Positions 41,959 through 50,439 of a stretch of 64,000 nt of DNA are shown in pieces; the stretch's first letter is position 1, and every line of letters begins with the position of its first letter. Under the pieces are notes generated by a model. That model did no database searches and was not told where the DNA came from. It saw nothing but the letters and a program-made list of their open reading frames with translations. The DNA is from Reclinomonas americana ATCC 50394 (Eukaryota > Jakobida > Jakobea > Jakobida). Location: assembly GCA_048213135.1 (NCBI GenBank), contig PS015010.1:620001-684000 (forward strand), given 5' to 3'. Both the position numbers and the translations under genes were made by a program.

Positions 41959-42252
41959 CTGACACTATTACCGGGTCAACGCATACTTTTTGTTGAGTAG
42001 CGGATACTTTTACCACCGCCGCCCATACTTTTGGTCATGTTACGGATACTTTTCCTGGTGTAACGAATACTTTTCGTGGCATGGCGCTTACTTTTTCCTG
42101 TGCATCGGATACTTTTCGGAGCGTGACGGATATTGTTGCCACAGCCGCTGACACTATTACCGGGTTAACGCATACTTTTTGCTTTGCAGCAGATAGAACT
42201 GGCGCCGCCGCCTGTACTTTTCAAACCGCTACTGGTATTGCAGCAGCATTAC
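41959..42252. repeat. Degenerate 21-bp tandem repeat array, about 14 units
   Basis: Units start at 41959, 41980, 42001 and every 21 bases to 42232, without indels. The common core is C(G/C)(G/C)ATACTTTT followed by about 10 variable bases that often end in GT(G/T)A or GCCG. Units 1-2 and 10-11 are almost identical (33 of 34 bases from CTGACACTATTACCGGGT onward), showing a higher-order copy of nine units. In one plus-strand frame the array reads as seven-residue repeats such as VTDTFPG, VTNTFRG and ASDTFRS, broken by a TGA in unit 2. It abuts the HMA-MauE stop. Confidence 0.85.
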
Positions 42253-42942
42253 CGCACTCATGGCAATCATAAGCACATCTTCAGTAATGGTAACAGTACT
42301 CATAGGCAGTTCGAAAACTGCACCCAGGCAGGCACACTGTATCTTTCTTTTGTTAAGTACGCTTTGTATTACACCGATAACGCTTACACCCATCACCACC
42401 AGGGTAACGATGTTTGTCAGTTGTGGCTCAAACCCGGTGGCGTAGGCCAGGCCCAGTGCCAGTTCCACAAAGGGATAGATATAGGCCCACACACGGAACT
42501 TTCCCGCGACAATGTCGTACATACTGTAACTGTCGGCAAAGCCTCGCAGGTTCAGCAGTTTGAAAAAGGAGAACGCGATGAAGAACCCGGCCATGAATGC
42601 GTTCATAGCATGCATCCAGTTGAAGCCGCCGTGCTGTGTCGCCGCTATAATAGCAACAGCGCTGATATAGCCCAGCAGCACCAGTAACGGTTTGTAAGTA
42701 CGCAGCCATTGCCCGGTTTGTTCGGCAGCTTCATTATGTTCCATGGCTGAAATATGGTATTTCTCACCAAGCGCTTTCTGCAGGTCCGGCAAAGCGATGT
42801 GCTTATCCATGCTGATGGTGGCTGATTGTTTTTCTTTTGAAACTTCAGCACCGGTAACGTGGGGCAGCATCAGTAAACTGCTTTTTACTTTGGCTTCGCA
42901 ACTGCCGCAGGTCATGCCGGTGACGGTATAGGTATGTGTCAT
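42229..42942 (-). CDS. HMA domain fused to MauE/DoxX-like membrane protein
   Basis: 237 residues from ATG 42942. Residues 1-68 form a heavy-metal-associated domain with TGMTCGSCEAKV (C12, C15). Four or five membrane segments follow (about 84-103, 113-128, 150-172, 176-195, 218-235). The last part, KIQCACLGAVFELPMSTVTITED, is the conserved CxC region of MauE-like redox membrane proteins. It could deliver copper or reduce a metal or thiol partner across the membrane. The HMA-bearing AraC regulator lies 76 bases upstream. Its last codons run into the 21-bp repeat array. Confidence 0.85.
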   Translation of the reverse strand: MTHTYTVTGMTCGSCEAKVKSSLLMLPHVTGAEVSKEKQSATISMDKHIALPDLQKALGEKYHISAMEHNEAAEQTGQWLRTYKPLLVLLGYISAVAIIAATQHGGFNWMHAMNAFMAGFFIAFSFFKLLNLRGFADSYSMYDIVAGKFRVWAYIYPFVELALGLAYATGFEPQLTNIVTLVVMGVSVIGVIQSVLNKRKIQCACLGAVFELPMSTVTITEDVLMIAMSAVMLLQYQ

Positions 42943-43018
42943 GATTATTATTTTGACACAAAGGTAGAACAGGCTGCAGGCGGCACTGTTACAGTATTCT
43001 GTATTTGAATTGTAAGAT

Positions 43019-43579
43019 TTACAGGTCCTCTATATTGCGGCGTTTGTTTTCTTTCAGCGACTTGAAATAGGAAGGGGTGAGGCCGGTCACTTTTTTGAAC
43101 TGGTTCGACAGGTAGGCCACACTGCTGTACCCCAGCCGGTCGGCGATCTCCGATAAGGTGAGCTCATCATACACCAGCAACTCCTTTACTTTTTCTATAC
43201 GATGGGCGATGTAATATTTTTCGATGGTGGTGCCTTCCACTTCAGAGAAAAGATTGCTGAGGTAGTTATAGTCCTGGTGCAGGCGGGAGGCGATGTGGTC
43301 AGACAGGTTGGTTTGTAAAGTGTCACCCGAATGGTGCACCAGTTCTACAATCGCGTTCCTGATCTTTTCAATGGTCTGCACTTTTTTATTGTCGATCAGT
43401 TCAAAACCCAGTGCTTTCAGGTTGTGATTGATCTGCTCAAGTTGTTGGGGACCGGGGCTGTTTTCCAGTTCCACTTCACCCAGTTCTACTGACAACGGTT
43501 CCAGTCCCGCTTTCTCTATTTCGTTTTTCACCATCATTTTGCAGCGGCTGCACACCATGTTTTTGATGTAGAGTTTCAT
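43019..43579 (-). CDS. AraC-family regulator with N-terminal HMA-like domain
   Basis: 186 residues from ATG 43579. Residues 1-65 resemble an HMA ferredoxin-like fold with the metal motif MVCSRCKMMV (C10, C13). Residues 85-186 are an AraC DNA-binding domain (LSEIADRLGYSSVAYLSNQFKKVTGLTPSYFK). Metal sensing by the N-terminal domain is a natural inference, with the HMA-MauE gene downstream as target. Confidence 0.85.
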   Translation of the reverse strand: MKLYIKNMVCSRCKMMVKNEIEKAGLEPLSVELGEVELENSPGPQQLEQINHNLKALGFELIDNKKVQTIEKIRNAIVELVHHSGDTLQTNLSDHIASRLHQDYNYLSNLFSEVEGTTIEKYYIAHRIEKVKELLVYDELTLSEIADRLGYSSVAYLSNQFKKVTGLTPSYFKSLKENKRRNIEDL

Positions 43580-43644
43580 GCGGTAAAGTTAGAACAACTG
43601 TTTCAAAGGAAGTCCGTGCGGACAGGGTTTCCCAGTCTATTTAG

Positions 43645-43652
43645 TATATTTG
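43645..43652 (+). promoter_or_regulatory. -7 box TATATTTG before the gene at 43658
   Basis: A perfect TAnnTTTG match ending 5 bases before the ATG at 43658, predicting a leader of at most a few bases, as for hscB. No clear -33 element. Confidence 0.4.
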
Positions 43653-43657
43653 GGAAG

Positions 43658-44644
43658 ATGAAACTGTACCGCCTTCTTGCCTGTACCAGTATTGCCTGCT
43701 GCATGCTGCTGGCCACCACCCGGGCCGCGGCACAGGATTCTGCTGCTCAGTATAAATTGGTATTTGACACCTCTTTGCTTAGTCCCATCAGCCTTGTATC
43801 CATTTCTAATCTTTCTCCAATTGGTTATATCAATCATTCTCCCGATGCCCGGGACCGCAGGAATGTAAAACGGTATGCCAGCCTGATTAAAGGACAGCCC
43901 GACAAAAATAATTATGACCGTTATTCCCGGGTAGCCTGCTCCTTATGGCACCTGAACAGGATAGACGAAGCGGAACACATGTTCAGGACCATCATCCGGT
44001 CGAAAGCGCCTTACTATACCAGTACCCGTTTTCACAGTGCAGGCAACATATATGAATACGGAAGCTTTACCAGTAATTATAAAAATAAGGCGGCCTTATA
44101 CCTGTGCAGGATAGCCGTTGAAAAGAAGAATTTTGAAGTGGCGCTGCGTTACCTCAATGATGCCGTTACCCGTTACCGGGTTTACTTTACCTGTGGCACA
44201 GGTGCCAACTGGATGCAGGATGAATACGATAACCTGTTTGCACTCTGCTATTCGGGTTTGAAACAATACAGTAAACTGCTGGAACTGCTTTTGCCTAAAA
44301 GCATGATAAGAGATAACGAATTGCTGATGGAGACGATAAAGAAACTATACTCACCTGCTGAAGCGGGACAAGAGCTGAAAGCCGCGGAAGCATCGATGCG
44401 ATGTGAAACAGACAGTTTTCCTTCCTTGTCTTACAGCGAGACTCCGGATGGTAAGATGATGGATTCCATATATTATTATTCCGGCAGGGCTCAGGTAAAA
44501 TTATTTGGTATAGATGTTCCTTTACATAGACCGGATCTTAAAAACGGCGAACGGGCAACCCGGGAACTTTTCCTGCGGGAATTCCGGGAAAGCCAGTTGT
44601 ACCAGGCTTTAGCAGGGTTTGCCGGGTTACGCCAGGATGAATAA
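43658..44644 (+). CDS. Secreted uncharacterised protein with helical repeats
   Basis: 328 residues from ATG 43658, where a signal peptide begins (KLYRLLACTSIACCMLLATT then AAAQ); an upstream alternative start was rejected. The mature part is helical and TPR-like (ACSLWHLNRIDEAEHMFRTI, ALYLCRIAVEKKNFEVALRYLNDAV, ALCYSGLKQYSKLLELL). No sorting domain, so probably periplasmic. It is followed after 6 bases by a small membrane protein gene, an operon of two. I do not recognise the family. Confidence 0.7.
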   Translation: MKLYRLLACTSIACCMLLATTRAAAQDSAAQYKLVFDTSLLSPISLVSISNLSPIGYINHSPDARDRRNVKRYASLIKGQPDKNNYDRYSRVACSLWHLNRIDEAEHMFRTIIRSKAPYYTSTRFHSAGNIYEYGSFTSNYKNKAALYLCRIAVEKKNFEVALRYLNDAVTRYRVYFTCGTGANWMQDEYDNLFALCYSGLKQYSKLLELLLPKSMIRDNELLMETIKKLYSPAEAGQELKAAEASMRCETDSFPSLSYSETPDGKMMDSIYYYSGRAQVKLFGIDVPLHRPDLKNGERATRELFLREFRESQLYQALAGFAGLRQDE

Positions 44645-44650
44645 CAGCAA

Positions 44651-45133
44651 ATGAAACTTCGGACTGAATTTTCTATTGGTTCCATACTGCTCAGGGGCGG
44701 GCTGACGGTGCTGGCCCTGCTGATCATCTATTTTGAATATGGCCCCGTCCGCAACGTGGAGGTTGATATGGTGAACATGCTGGCGTATGGTCTTTTTCTT
44801 CCCGCTTACCTGGTATTCCAGACCATCGTTATTGCATTGTTGGCCGGAACACCCATCAGGGCCATACAGGGAGTTTACAACTGGTGGTTTCGTAAGCCCT
44901 GTATTCCGTTGCTGCTGCTGGTTGCAGGTATTGTTCTTTGCCTGCTTTCCAACCAGGACGGATTTGCAGAATACATACCCGTTGCAAAAGACAGTGAAGA
45001 AACGTTTAAGGAACCGTTCTATCCTTTCCTGTATGCCGGGTGGTTCACTACGGCTTTTGCTTTATTGCACTTTTATCCCGAATCACTGGCCAGGCTCTGG
45101 AAAAAGGATATCATTTCCTGGCCCCATGTATAA
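44651..45133 (+). CDS. Small multi-pass membrane protein
   Basis: 160 residues from ATG 44651. Four hydrophobic segments (about 12-28, 42-65, 82-98, 127-143). No recognisable motif. Operon partner of the secreted helical-repeat protein upstream (6-base gap); function unknown. Confidence 0.65.
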   Translation: MKLRTEFSIGSILLRGGLTVLALLIIYFEYGPVRNVEVDMVNMLAYGLFLPAYLVFQTIVIALLAGTPIRAIQGVYNWWFRKPCIPLLLLVAGIVLCLLSNQDGFAEYIPVAKDSEETFKEPFYPFLYAGWFTTAFALLHFYPESLARLWKKDIISWPHV

Positions 45134-45163
45134 TTTTCGATAAAAAGTTAAACTCTTCATACT

Positions 45164-45595
45164 ATGCCCGGTATCTTTCATTATTTCCCGGTTAATGCCG
45201 CTGCGCCTGCAGTTTTTGAAGCCATTTCCACACCCGGTGGCCTGGCCTGCTGGTGGACAAAATCATCAGAGGGTCATTCCGCGGCGGGAAAGGAGTACCG
45301 TCTTTTTTTCGGTGCTGCATACGATTGGCGGGCGAAGGTGAGCAGTTATGAAAAAGATAAAGTATTTGAATTAAGGATGACATCCGCCATGGCAGACTGG
45401 ATGAATACGGAAGTGAGATTTGAACTACGGGAAAAGGATGGTTTGACCTGGGTTGACTTCTCTCACAAAGGCTGGCCGGAATTCAGCGAACATTACCGCA
45501 TCTCTTCTTTCTGCTGGGCTATGTATTTGCGCCTGCTGAAGCGTTATGCCGAGTTCGGGGAAGTGGTGGAATATGAAAAGCGGCTTGACGTGTAA
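45164..45595 (+). CDS. SRPBCC/AHSA1-type START-like domain protein
   Basis: 143 residues from ATG 45164. Typical AHSA1 layout: VNAAAPAVFEAISTPGGLACWWT, then beta strands (VRFELREKDGLTWVDFSHKGWPEF) and the long C-terminal helix WAMYLRLLKRYAE. Members bind hydrophobic ligands or act as Hsp90 activator-like proteins; the ligand is unknown. Its stop lies 4 bases from that of the convergent tsaD. Confidence 0.83.
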   Translation: MPGIFHYFPVNAAAPAVFEAISTPGGLACWWTKSSEGHSAAGKEYRLFFGAAYDWRAKVSSYEKDKVFELRMTSAMADWMNTEVRFELREKDGLTWVDFSHKGWPEFSEHYRISSFCWAMYLRLLKRYAEFGEVVEYEKRLDV

Positions 45596-45599
45596 TGCC

Positions 45600-46649
45600 T
45601 TACCACACGGCTCTTGCAGTAGGACCTGCATCGAGTGAAGTAAAATCTTTTGCCAGGAATTTATAGTGACCGGTTATGGCGATCATGGCGGCATTGTCGG
45701 TGCAGTATTCAAAAGCGGGAATGTAAGTGTCCCAGTGCATTTTTTCGCCCAGTTCGGTAAAAGACCTGCGCAGCCCGCTGTTGGCGCTTACGCCGCCTGC
45801 CAGGCAGAGTTGCGAGATGCCGGTTTGCTGTGCGGCTTTCTTCAATTTATTGAGTAATATGCTGATGATCCTGTCCTGTACAGAAGCGCAGATGTCTTCC
45901 AGGTTATCCTGTATAAATTGTTTTACGGTTGCTTCATCTGCCACAAATTCTTCCTTGTATACATTGCTTTGTCCGGCGTTTTTCAGGAAATAGAGAATAG
46001 ATGTTTTGAGACCGCTGAAGCTGAAGTTGAGCCCCTCTATCTGTGGCTCGGGAAAACGGAATCTTTTGGGATCGCCTTTTGCCGCGTATTTATCTACCAG
46101 CGGACCGCCGGGGTAGGGAAGTCCGAGCAGTTTGGCTGTTTTGTCAAAAGCCTCGCCCGCCGCGTCGTCAATGGTTTCGCCCAGTATGCTGAGTTGTGTG
46201 GGTGAATCGCAGCGCACGATCTGTGTATGCCCGCCGCTTACGGTCAGGCAGAGAAACGGGAAAGATGGTCTTCTTTCTGGAATAAGATTGGCCAATACAT
46301 GCGCCTGCATATGGTGTACGGCAATGAGTGGTTTATCCAGTCCCAGCGCCAGCGATTTGGCAAACTGGGCGCCTACCAGCAGGGAGCCGATCAGCCCCGG
46401 CGCCTGTGTGAACGCGATGGCGTCGATGTCTTTCATGTCGCAGCCCGCCTGCTTTACAGCCGCATCCACCACGGGTACGATATTCTGCATATGGGCACGG
46501 CTGGCCAGTTCGGGTACCACACCGCCATACTGTTCGTGAACGGTTTGATTGGCGATCTTATTGGACAGTATGATTCCATCACGGCATACCGCGGCAGATG
46601 TTTCATCGCAGGAAGACTCTATGGCGAGAATAGTAGACAAAGTCTGCAA
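45600..46649 (-). CDS. tsaD: tRNA N6-threonylcarbamoyladenosine transferase TsaD
   Basis: 349 residues. Essential enzyme for t6A37 modification of ANN-decoding tRNAs. Motifs: ILAIESSCDETSAAVC, the metal-binding HEQYGGVVPELASRAHMQ (HxxxH region), VSGGHTQIV and LAGGVSANSGLR. The length is normal. There is no ATG near the N-terminus; the start must be TTG at 46649 (or TTG 46640). The AT-rich repeat copy C begins 11 bases upstream, so native upstream sequence is largely absent, as for rnhA. Confidence 0.92.
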   Translation of the reverse strand: MQTLSTILAIESSCDETSAAVCRDGIILSNKIANQTVHEQYGGVVPELASRAHMQNIVPVVDAAVKQAGCDMKDIDAIAFTQAPGLIGSLLVGAQFAKSLALGLDKPLIAVHHMQAHVLANLIPERRPSFPFLCLTVSGGHTQIVRCDSPTQLSILGETIDDAAGEAFDKTAKLLGLPYPGGPLVDKYAAKGDPKRFRFPEPQIEGLNFSFSGLKTSILYFLKNAGQSNVYKEEFVADEATVKQFIQDNLEDICASVQDRIISILLNKLKKAAQQTGISQLCLAGGVSANSGLRRSFTELGEKMHWDTYIPAFEYCTDNAAMIAITGHYKFLAKDFTSLDAGPTARAVW

Positions 46650-46660
46650 AATTACGAGAC

Positions 46661-46800
46661 AATTACGAATTATGAATTACGAATTACAAATTACGAATGC
46701 CTCTGAAATATGATTCCTGATTTGATCATTCACATTTGAATAATTAAATGCAGCAATGCCCTAACAACATTCGTAATTGATAATTTGTAATTCGTAATTA
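46661..46800. repeat. AT-rich composite intergenic repeat, copy C
   Basis: Left arm 46661-46702 is iterated AATTACGAATT, ending ACGAATGCC as in copy B. The right arm 46769-46800 is the inverse (ATTCGTAATT iterations). Between them a CATTTGAATAATTAAAT stretch recalls module 1. The arms form an inverted repeat of about 25 bases. The copy spans from 11 bases above the tsaD start to the stop codon of the permease gene (46798-46800), which lies in it. Confidence 0.75.
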
Positions 46801-48042
46801 CTTACTCCGTATCGCCACCACCGGGTCCATCTTAGCTGCACGTGAAGCGGGAAAGATACCGGCGAGGATGCCAACGGCCACACATACAAAAATGGTGACA
46901 AACAGCATGGGAATGGAAATATAGACCGGGAAATTGAGCGGGCCTGATAATATCCGGGTAAGGATAAATACGAAAAGCAATCCAACCGCTCCGCCCATCA
47001 GGCAGAGTATGGTGGCTTCCATCAGGAATTCGAAGAGGATGCTGTTCTTTTTAGCGCCGATGGCTTTTTTCAAACCGATCACCGCTGTTCTTTCTTTTAC
47101 CGTTACAAACATGATATTGGCGATGCCGAACAGCCCTACAATAAGACTGATCACACCAATGATAGCGCCAACGATATTCACCGTGCCAAAAAATCCCGTA
47201 ATGGCTTTACTGAAGGCTTCCACGCTGTTGAGCGAAAAATTGTCTTCCTGTGTGGGTGAGAGGCGGCGTACCTGGCGCATGATGCCTTTCAGTTCGTCGG
47301 TAAGGGCGTCTGTAGTTACATCGGGCTTGCCCTTGGCGATGAGTATGGGATTGGCATTTTTTTCTTCAAACAACTGGCGGCAAAACTGGTAGGGCAGCAT
47401 GATGCAGTTGTCGTAATCCCAGCCAATGAAATTCTTGCCTTCCTTTTTAATCACCGCTACAATAGTGGCTTTCTTTCCTTTGATCTCTATTTGTTTGCCC
47501 AGTGCCCTGTCTGTAGTACCAAAAAGTGACTCTGCATTAGCATAACCAATAATACAAACACTGCTGCCGCTTTTGAATTCTGCAGGAGAAAAGAAGCGCC
47601 CGTTCTCGAAACTCAGGGGTTGAATGGCCATCTGGGCCTCATCAATGCCATATACGCTGGCATTCTGGATCACATCGTCTTTGTAGGAAATGCTGCCGCC
47701 CGTCTGCATCAGGAAAGTGATGTCATCCAGCAGCAGGGAGCGCTGGCGTATCATGCCGGCTTCTTCATACTTCATGGATGGCCGGGCCCTGAATTTCCAG
47801 ATGGGCTGATCGGGGCCGCCGCTGTAATCCCATTTATCTATATAGATGGTATTGCTGCCCAGGCTTTTCACTTCGTTCTGGATATTGCGTTCCAGGCTGT
47901 TTACCGTGGCCAGTACGCCAATGATACAGAAAATGCCGAAAGCGATACCGGTAAGGCTGAGTGCTGTGCGTAGTTTATTCACTTTCAGTTCCTGGAAAGT
48001 CAATCGGAGGGAATTCCGTAAGATGCTGAGCGTTTTGCGCAT
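46798..48042 (-). CDS. MacB/FtsX-type ABC transporter permease
   Basis: 414 residues from ATG 48042. N-terminal membrane helix (LRTALSLTGIAFGIFCIIGVLATV), a large periplasmic MacB_PCD domain (about 55-280) and three C-terminal helices with the FtsX domain (GVISLIVGLFGIANIMFVTVKERTAVIGLKKAIGAKKNSI). It is a mechanotransmission-type exporter component; the ATPase is not adjacent, so it must be encoded elsewhere. The stop codon falls in the AT-rich repeat. Confidence 0.88.
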   Translation of the reverse strand: MRKTLSILRNSLRLTFQELKVNKLRTALSLTGIAFGIFCIIGVLATVNSLERNIQNEVKSLGSNTIYIDKWDYSGGPDQPIWKFRARPSMKYEEAGMIRQRSLLLDDITFLMQTGGSISYKDDVIQNASVYGIDEAQMAIQPLSFENGRFFSPAEFKSGSSVCIIGYANAESLFGTTDRALGKQIEIKGKKATIVAVIKKEGKNFIGWDYDNCIMLPYQFCRQLFEEKNANPILIAKGKPDVTTDALTDELKGIMRQVRRLSPTQEDNFSLNSVEAFSKAITGFFGTVNIVGAIIGVISLIVGLFGIANIMFVTVKERTAVIGLKKAIGAKKNSILFEFLMEATILCLMGGAVGLLFVFILTRILSGPLNFPVYISIPMLFVTIFVCVAVGILAGIFPASRAAKMDPVVAIRSK

Positions 48043-48103
48043 GTATCAAATTTACGGCTTACTGCTGTATTGCAGCCGTAAAGATACAGGAATGGCACTG
48101 TCA

Positions 48104-48532
48104 TCAGTTGTTATTCTTTGCCCCGTAGTTGTATTCCAGCCAGAAATCACACATGCTTTTAAGTGAGTTTACCAGTGGATTGAGGGAGGAAGGTTTAACT
48201 ACGTAGGCATTGGCGCCATTTTCGTATGCCGCTTTTACATCGGCGGGGTTGTCGGAAGTGGAGAACATGATCACAGGGGTAAAAGCCATCTCTTTTTCCG
48301 ACCGGATGCGTTTCACCAGTTCAAGCCCGTTGATACCGGGAAGGTCGATGTCCAGCAATATCATGGCCGGTTTCTGGTGACTGCCGTTGTGCGTAAAAAA
48401 GTCCAGCGCCTTGTTGCCACTGTTGATGGTGTGGAGTTCCATATTATCGCTGATCCTGCTAATGGCTTTCTTCACAAACCCAACGTAGTCCTCGTTGTCT
48501 TCTACGTATAATATATCTACTTTATCTTTCAT
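48104..48532 (-). CDS. Single-domain response regulator
   Basis: 142 residues from ATG 48532. Receiver domain only: acidic pocket VEDNED (E11, D12), phospho-acceptor D61 in LLDIDLPG, STSD after strand 4 and K113 in VVKPSS. It resembles Rcp1-type regulators that act on a phytochrome-like or hybrid histidine kinase. No kinase or output domain nearby. Confidence 0.9.
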   Translation of the reverse strand: MKDKVDILYVEDNEDYVGFVKKAISRISDNMELHTINSGNKALDFFTHNGSHQKPAMILLDIDLPGINGLELVKRIRSEKEMAFTPVIMFSTSDNPADVKAAYENGANAYVVKPSSLNPLVNSLKSMCDFWLEYNYGAKNNN

Positions 48533-48770
48533 CGTCAGAGGGTTTTACTCTTATACTAATAAAAAACTGTGCCACCGCGGCCAGGTGTACAAATCAGACT
48601 TTCAGGTCACTTTTCAGGCCCTGTTTGTTAATGGTTTCAAGGGTTTGGTACGGCAAAACTGCACAGCCGCGGCTTTATAAGTGCCTTAACCGGTGGGCAT
48701 TGTGGAATTTATTCCGCAAAACGATGTCGCAACAGTGACCGGTTTTCCTCCTGTTTTTCCGGCCAAACCT

Positions 48771-48778
48771 TACCTTTG
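48771..48778 (+). promoter_or_regulatory. -7 box TACCTTTG upstream of prfC
   Basis: Perfect TAnnTTTG match, 51 bases before the prfC ATG, in a 297-base gap otherwise free of genes and of recognisable motifs. Confidence 0.4.
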
Positions 48779-48829
48779 CGGCTCAAAAATGACCGGGATA
48801 AGGATCGCCTGCCCGTACAGCGGACAATT

Positions 48830-50428
48830 ATGAAATATACCAACGAGATCAACAAACGCAAGACCTTCGCCATTATCTCTCACCCGGATGCGGGTAAGAC
48901 CACCCTCACTGAGAAATTCCTGCTTTTTGGCGGGGCTATTCAGACGGCGGGAGCCGTAAAGAGCAATAAGATCAAAAAGCACGCGACCTCCGACTTCATG
49001 GAGATCGAAAGGCAGCGTGGTATCAGTGTGGCTACTTCGGTAATGACATTTGAATATGAAGGGCACCTGATCAACCTCCTCGACACCCCTGGTCACAAGG
49101 ACTTCGCGGAAGATACCTACCGTACACTCACGGCAGTGGACAGCGTTATCCTGGTGATCGACAGCGTGAATGGTGTGGAAGCGCAGACCCGCAGGCTGAT
49201 GGAAGTCATATCCATGCGTAAAACACCTGTGATCGTTTTCATCAATAAAATGGACCGCGATGGCAAGAACCGCTTCGACTTGCTGGAAGAGATCGAAAAT
49301 GAACTGAAGATCAACCTGCACCCCAGTACCTGGCCCATCAACAGTGGTAAAGACTTTAAAGGTGTATATGATCTTTACCAGAAAAGCCTGGTATTGTTTA
49401 CTGCCGGTACCAAGGCCAATGATGAAGATGTGGTGGAAATTAAAGATCTGTCTGATGATATTCTTGATAAAAAAATAGGCGATAAAGACGCTGCCACCCT
49501 GCGGGAAGATGTGGAACTGATTGAAGGTGTATACGGCGATCTTAACGCGGAAGATTACCTGTCGGGCCAGACGGCACCGGTATTTTTTGGCAGTGCCGTC
49601 AATAACTTTGGTGTAAAGGAAATGCTGGATACGTTCATCCGCATTGCGCCCACGCCAAGGCCCCGCCATACCACATCGCGTGATGTACGCCCGGATGAGG
49701 ATAAGTTCAGCGGTTTTGTTTTTAAGATACATGCCAACCTCGATCCCAAGCACCGCGACCGTATCGCTTTTCTTCGTGTGTGCAGCGGCCGTTTTGAGCG
49801 GAATAAATATTATAACCATGTACGGCTGGAAAGGGATTTTCGTTTCAGCAATCCCTACAGTTTCCTGGCCCGTCAGAAAGAAGTGATCGAAGACGCTTAT
49901 CCCGGTGATGTGGTGGGCTTGTTCGATACGGGCAACTTTAAGATAGGGGATACCCTTACGGAAGGGGAGTCTTTTTATTTTACAGGCATCCCCAGTTTCT
50001 CGCCCGAGATATTCAAGGAAGTGGTGAATAAGGACCCGATGAAGACCAAGCAACTGGAAAAAGGGCTGATACAGCTAACAGACGAAGGTGTGGCGCAATT
50101 GTTTACCCAGTTTGGCGGTAATAAAAAGATCATCGGCTGTGTGGGTGAGCTCCAGTTTGAGGTGATACAATACCGTTTATTGCAGGAGTATGGTGCGTCG
50201 GTGCAAATGAATAACCTGCCATTTTATAAAGCGTGCTGGATCACAAGCGATGAGCCTAAAAAGCTGCAGGACTTTATCCGTTTCAAACAGGCGAATATTG
50301 CTGAAGATAAAGACGGGCAGCTGGTTTACCTGGCGCAGAGCGAATGGTTCCTGAATACCGAAATACAAAATAACCCGGATATCAAATTCCACTTTACGAG
50401 TGAGATACATAAACAGGAAACGGCTTAA
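48830..50428 (+). CDS. prfC: Peptide chain release factor 3
   Basis: 532 residues from ATG 48830 (E. coli RF3 has 529); the extra upstream codons of the open frame were rejected. Translational GTPase that frees RF1/RF2 from the ribosome. G1 [13 protein letters not shown], the switch region with [13 protein letters not shown]3 [10 protein letters not shown] and G4 VFINKMDRD are intact. Domains II and III follow normally. It converges with the LamG gene (11-base gap). Confidence 0.95.
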   Translation: MKYTNEINKRKTFAIISHPDAGKTTLTEKFLLFGGAIQTAGAVKSNKIKKHATSDFMEIERQRGISVATSVMTFEYEGHLINLLDTPGHKDFAEDTYRTLTAVDSVILVIDSVNGVEAQTRRLMEVISMRKTPVIVFINKMDRDGKNRFDLLEEIENELKINLHPSTWPINSGKDFKGVYDLYQKSLVLFTAGTKANDEDVVEIKDLSDDILDKKIGDKDAATLREDVELIEGVYGDLNAEDYLSGQTAPVFFGSAVNNFGVKEMLDTFIRIAPTPRPRHTTSRDVRPDEDKFSGFVFKIHANLDPKHRDRIAFLRVCSGRFERNKYYNHVRLERDFRFSNPYSFLARQKEVIEDAYPGDVVGLFDTGNFKIGDTLTEGESFYFTGIPSFSPEIFKEVVNKDPMKTKQLEKGLIQLTDEGVAQLFTQFGGNKKIIGCVGELQFEVIQYRLLQEYGASVQMNNLPFYKACWITSDEPKKLQDFIRFKQANIAEDKDGQLVYLAQSEWFLNTEIQNNPDIKFHFTSEIHKQETA

Positions 50429-50439
50429 GGGGTAACCTG

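Noticed and set aside
41959-42252. CRISPR array
   Set aside because: The 21-base units are degenerate along their whole length, with no constant repeat and unique spacer alternation and no cas genes nearby.
42081-42272. Plus-strand open frame of 63 codons made of heptad repeats
   Set aside because: It begins inside the 21-bp array at a non-core ATG, has no signal or family match and overlaps the end of a real minus-strand gene. Treated as the repeat array, not a gene.
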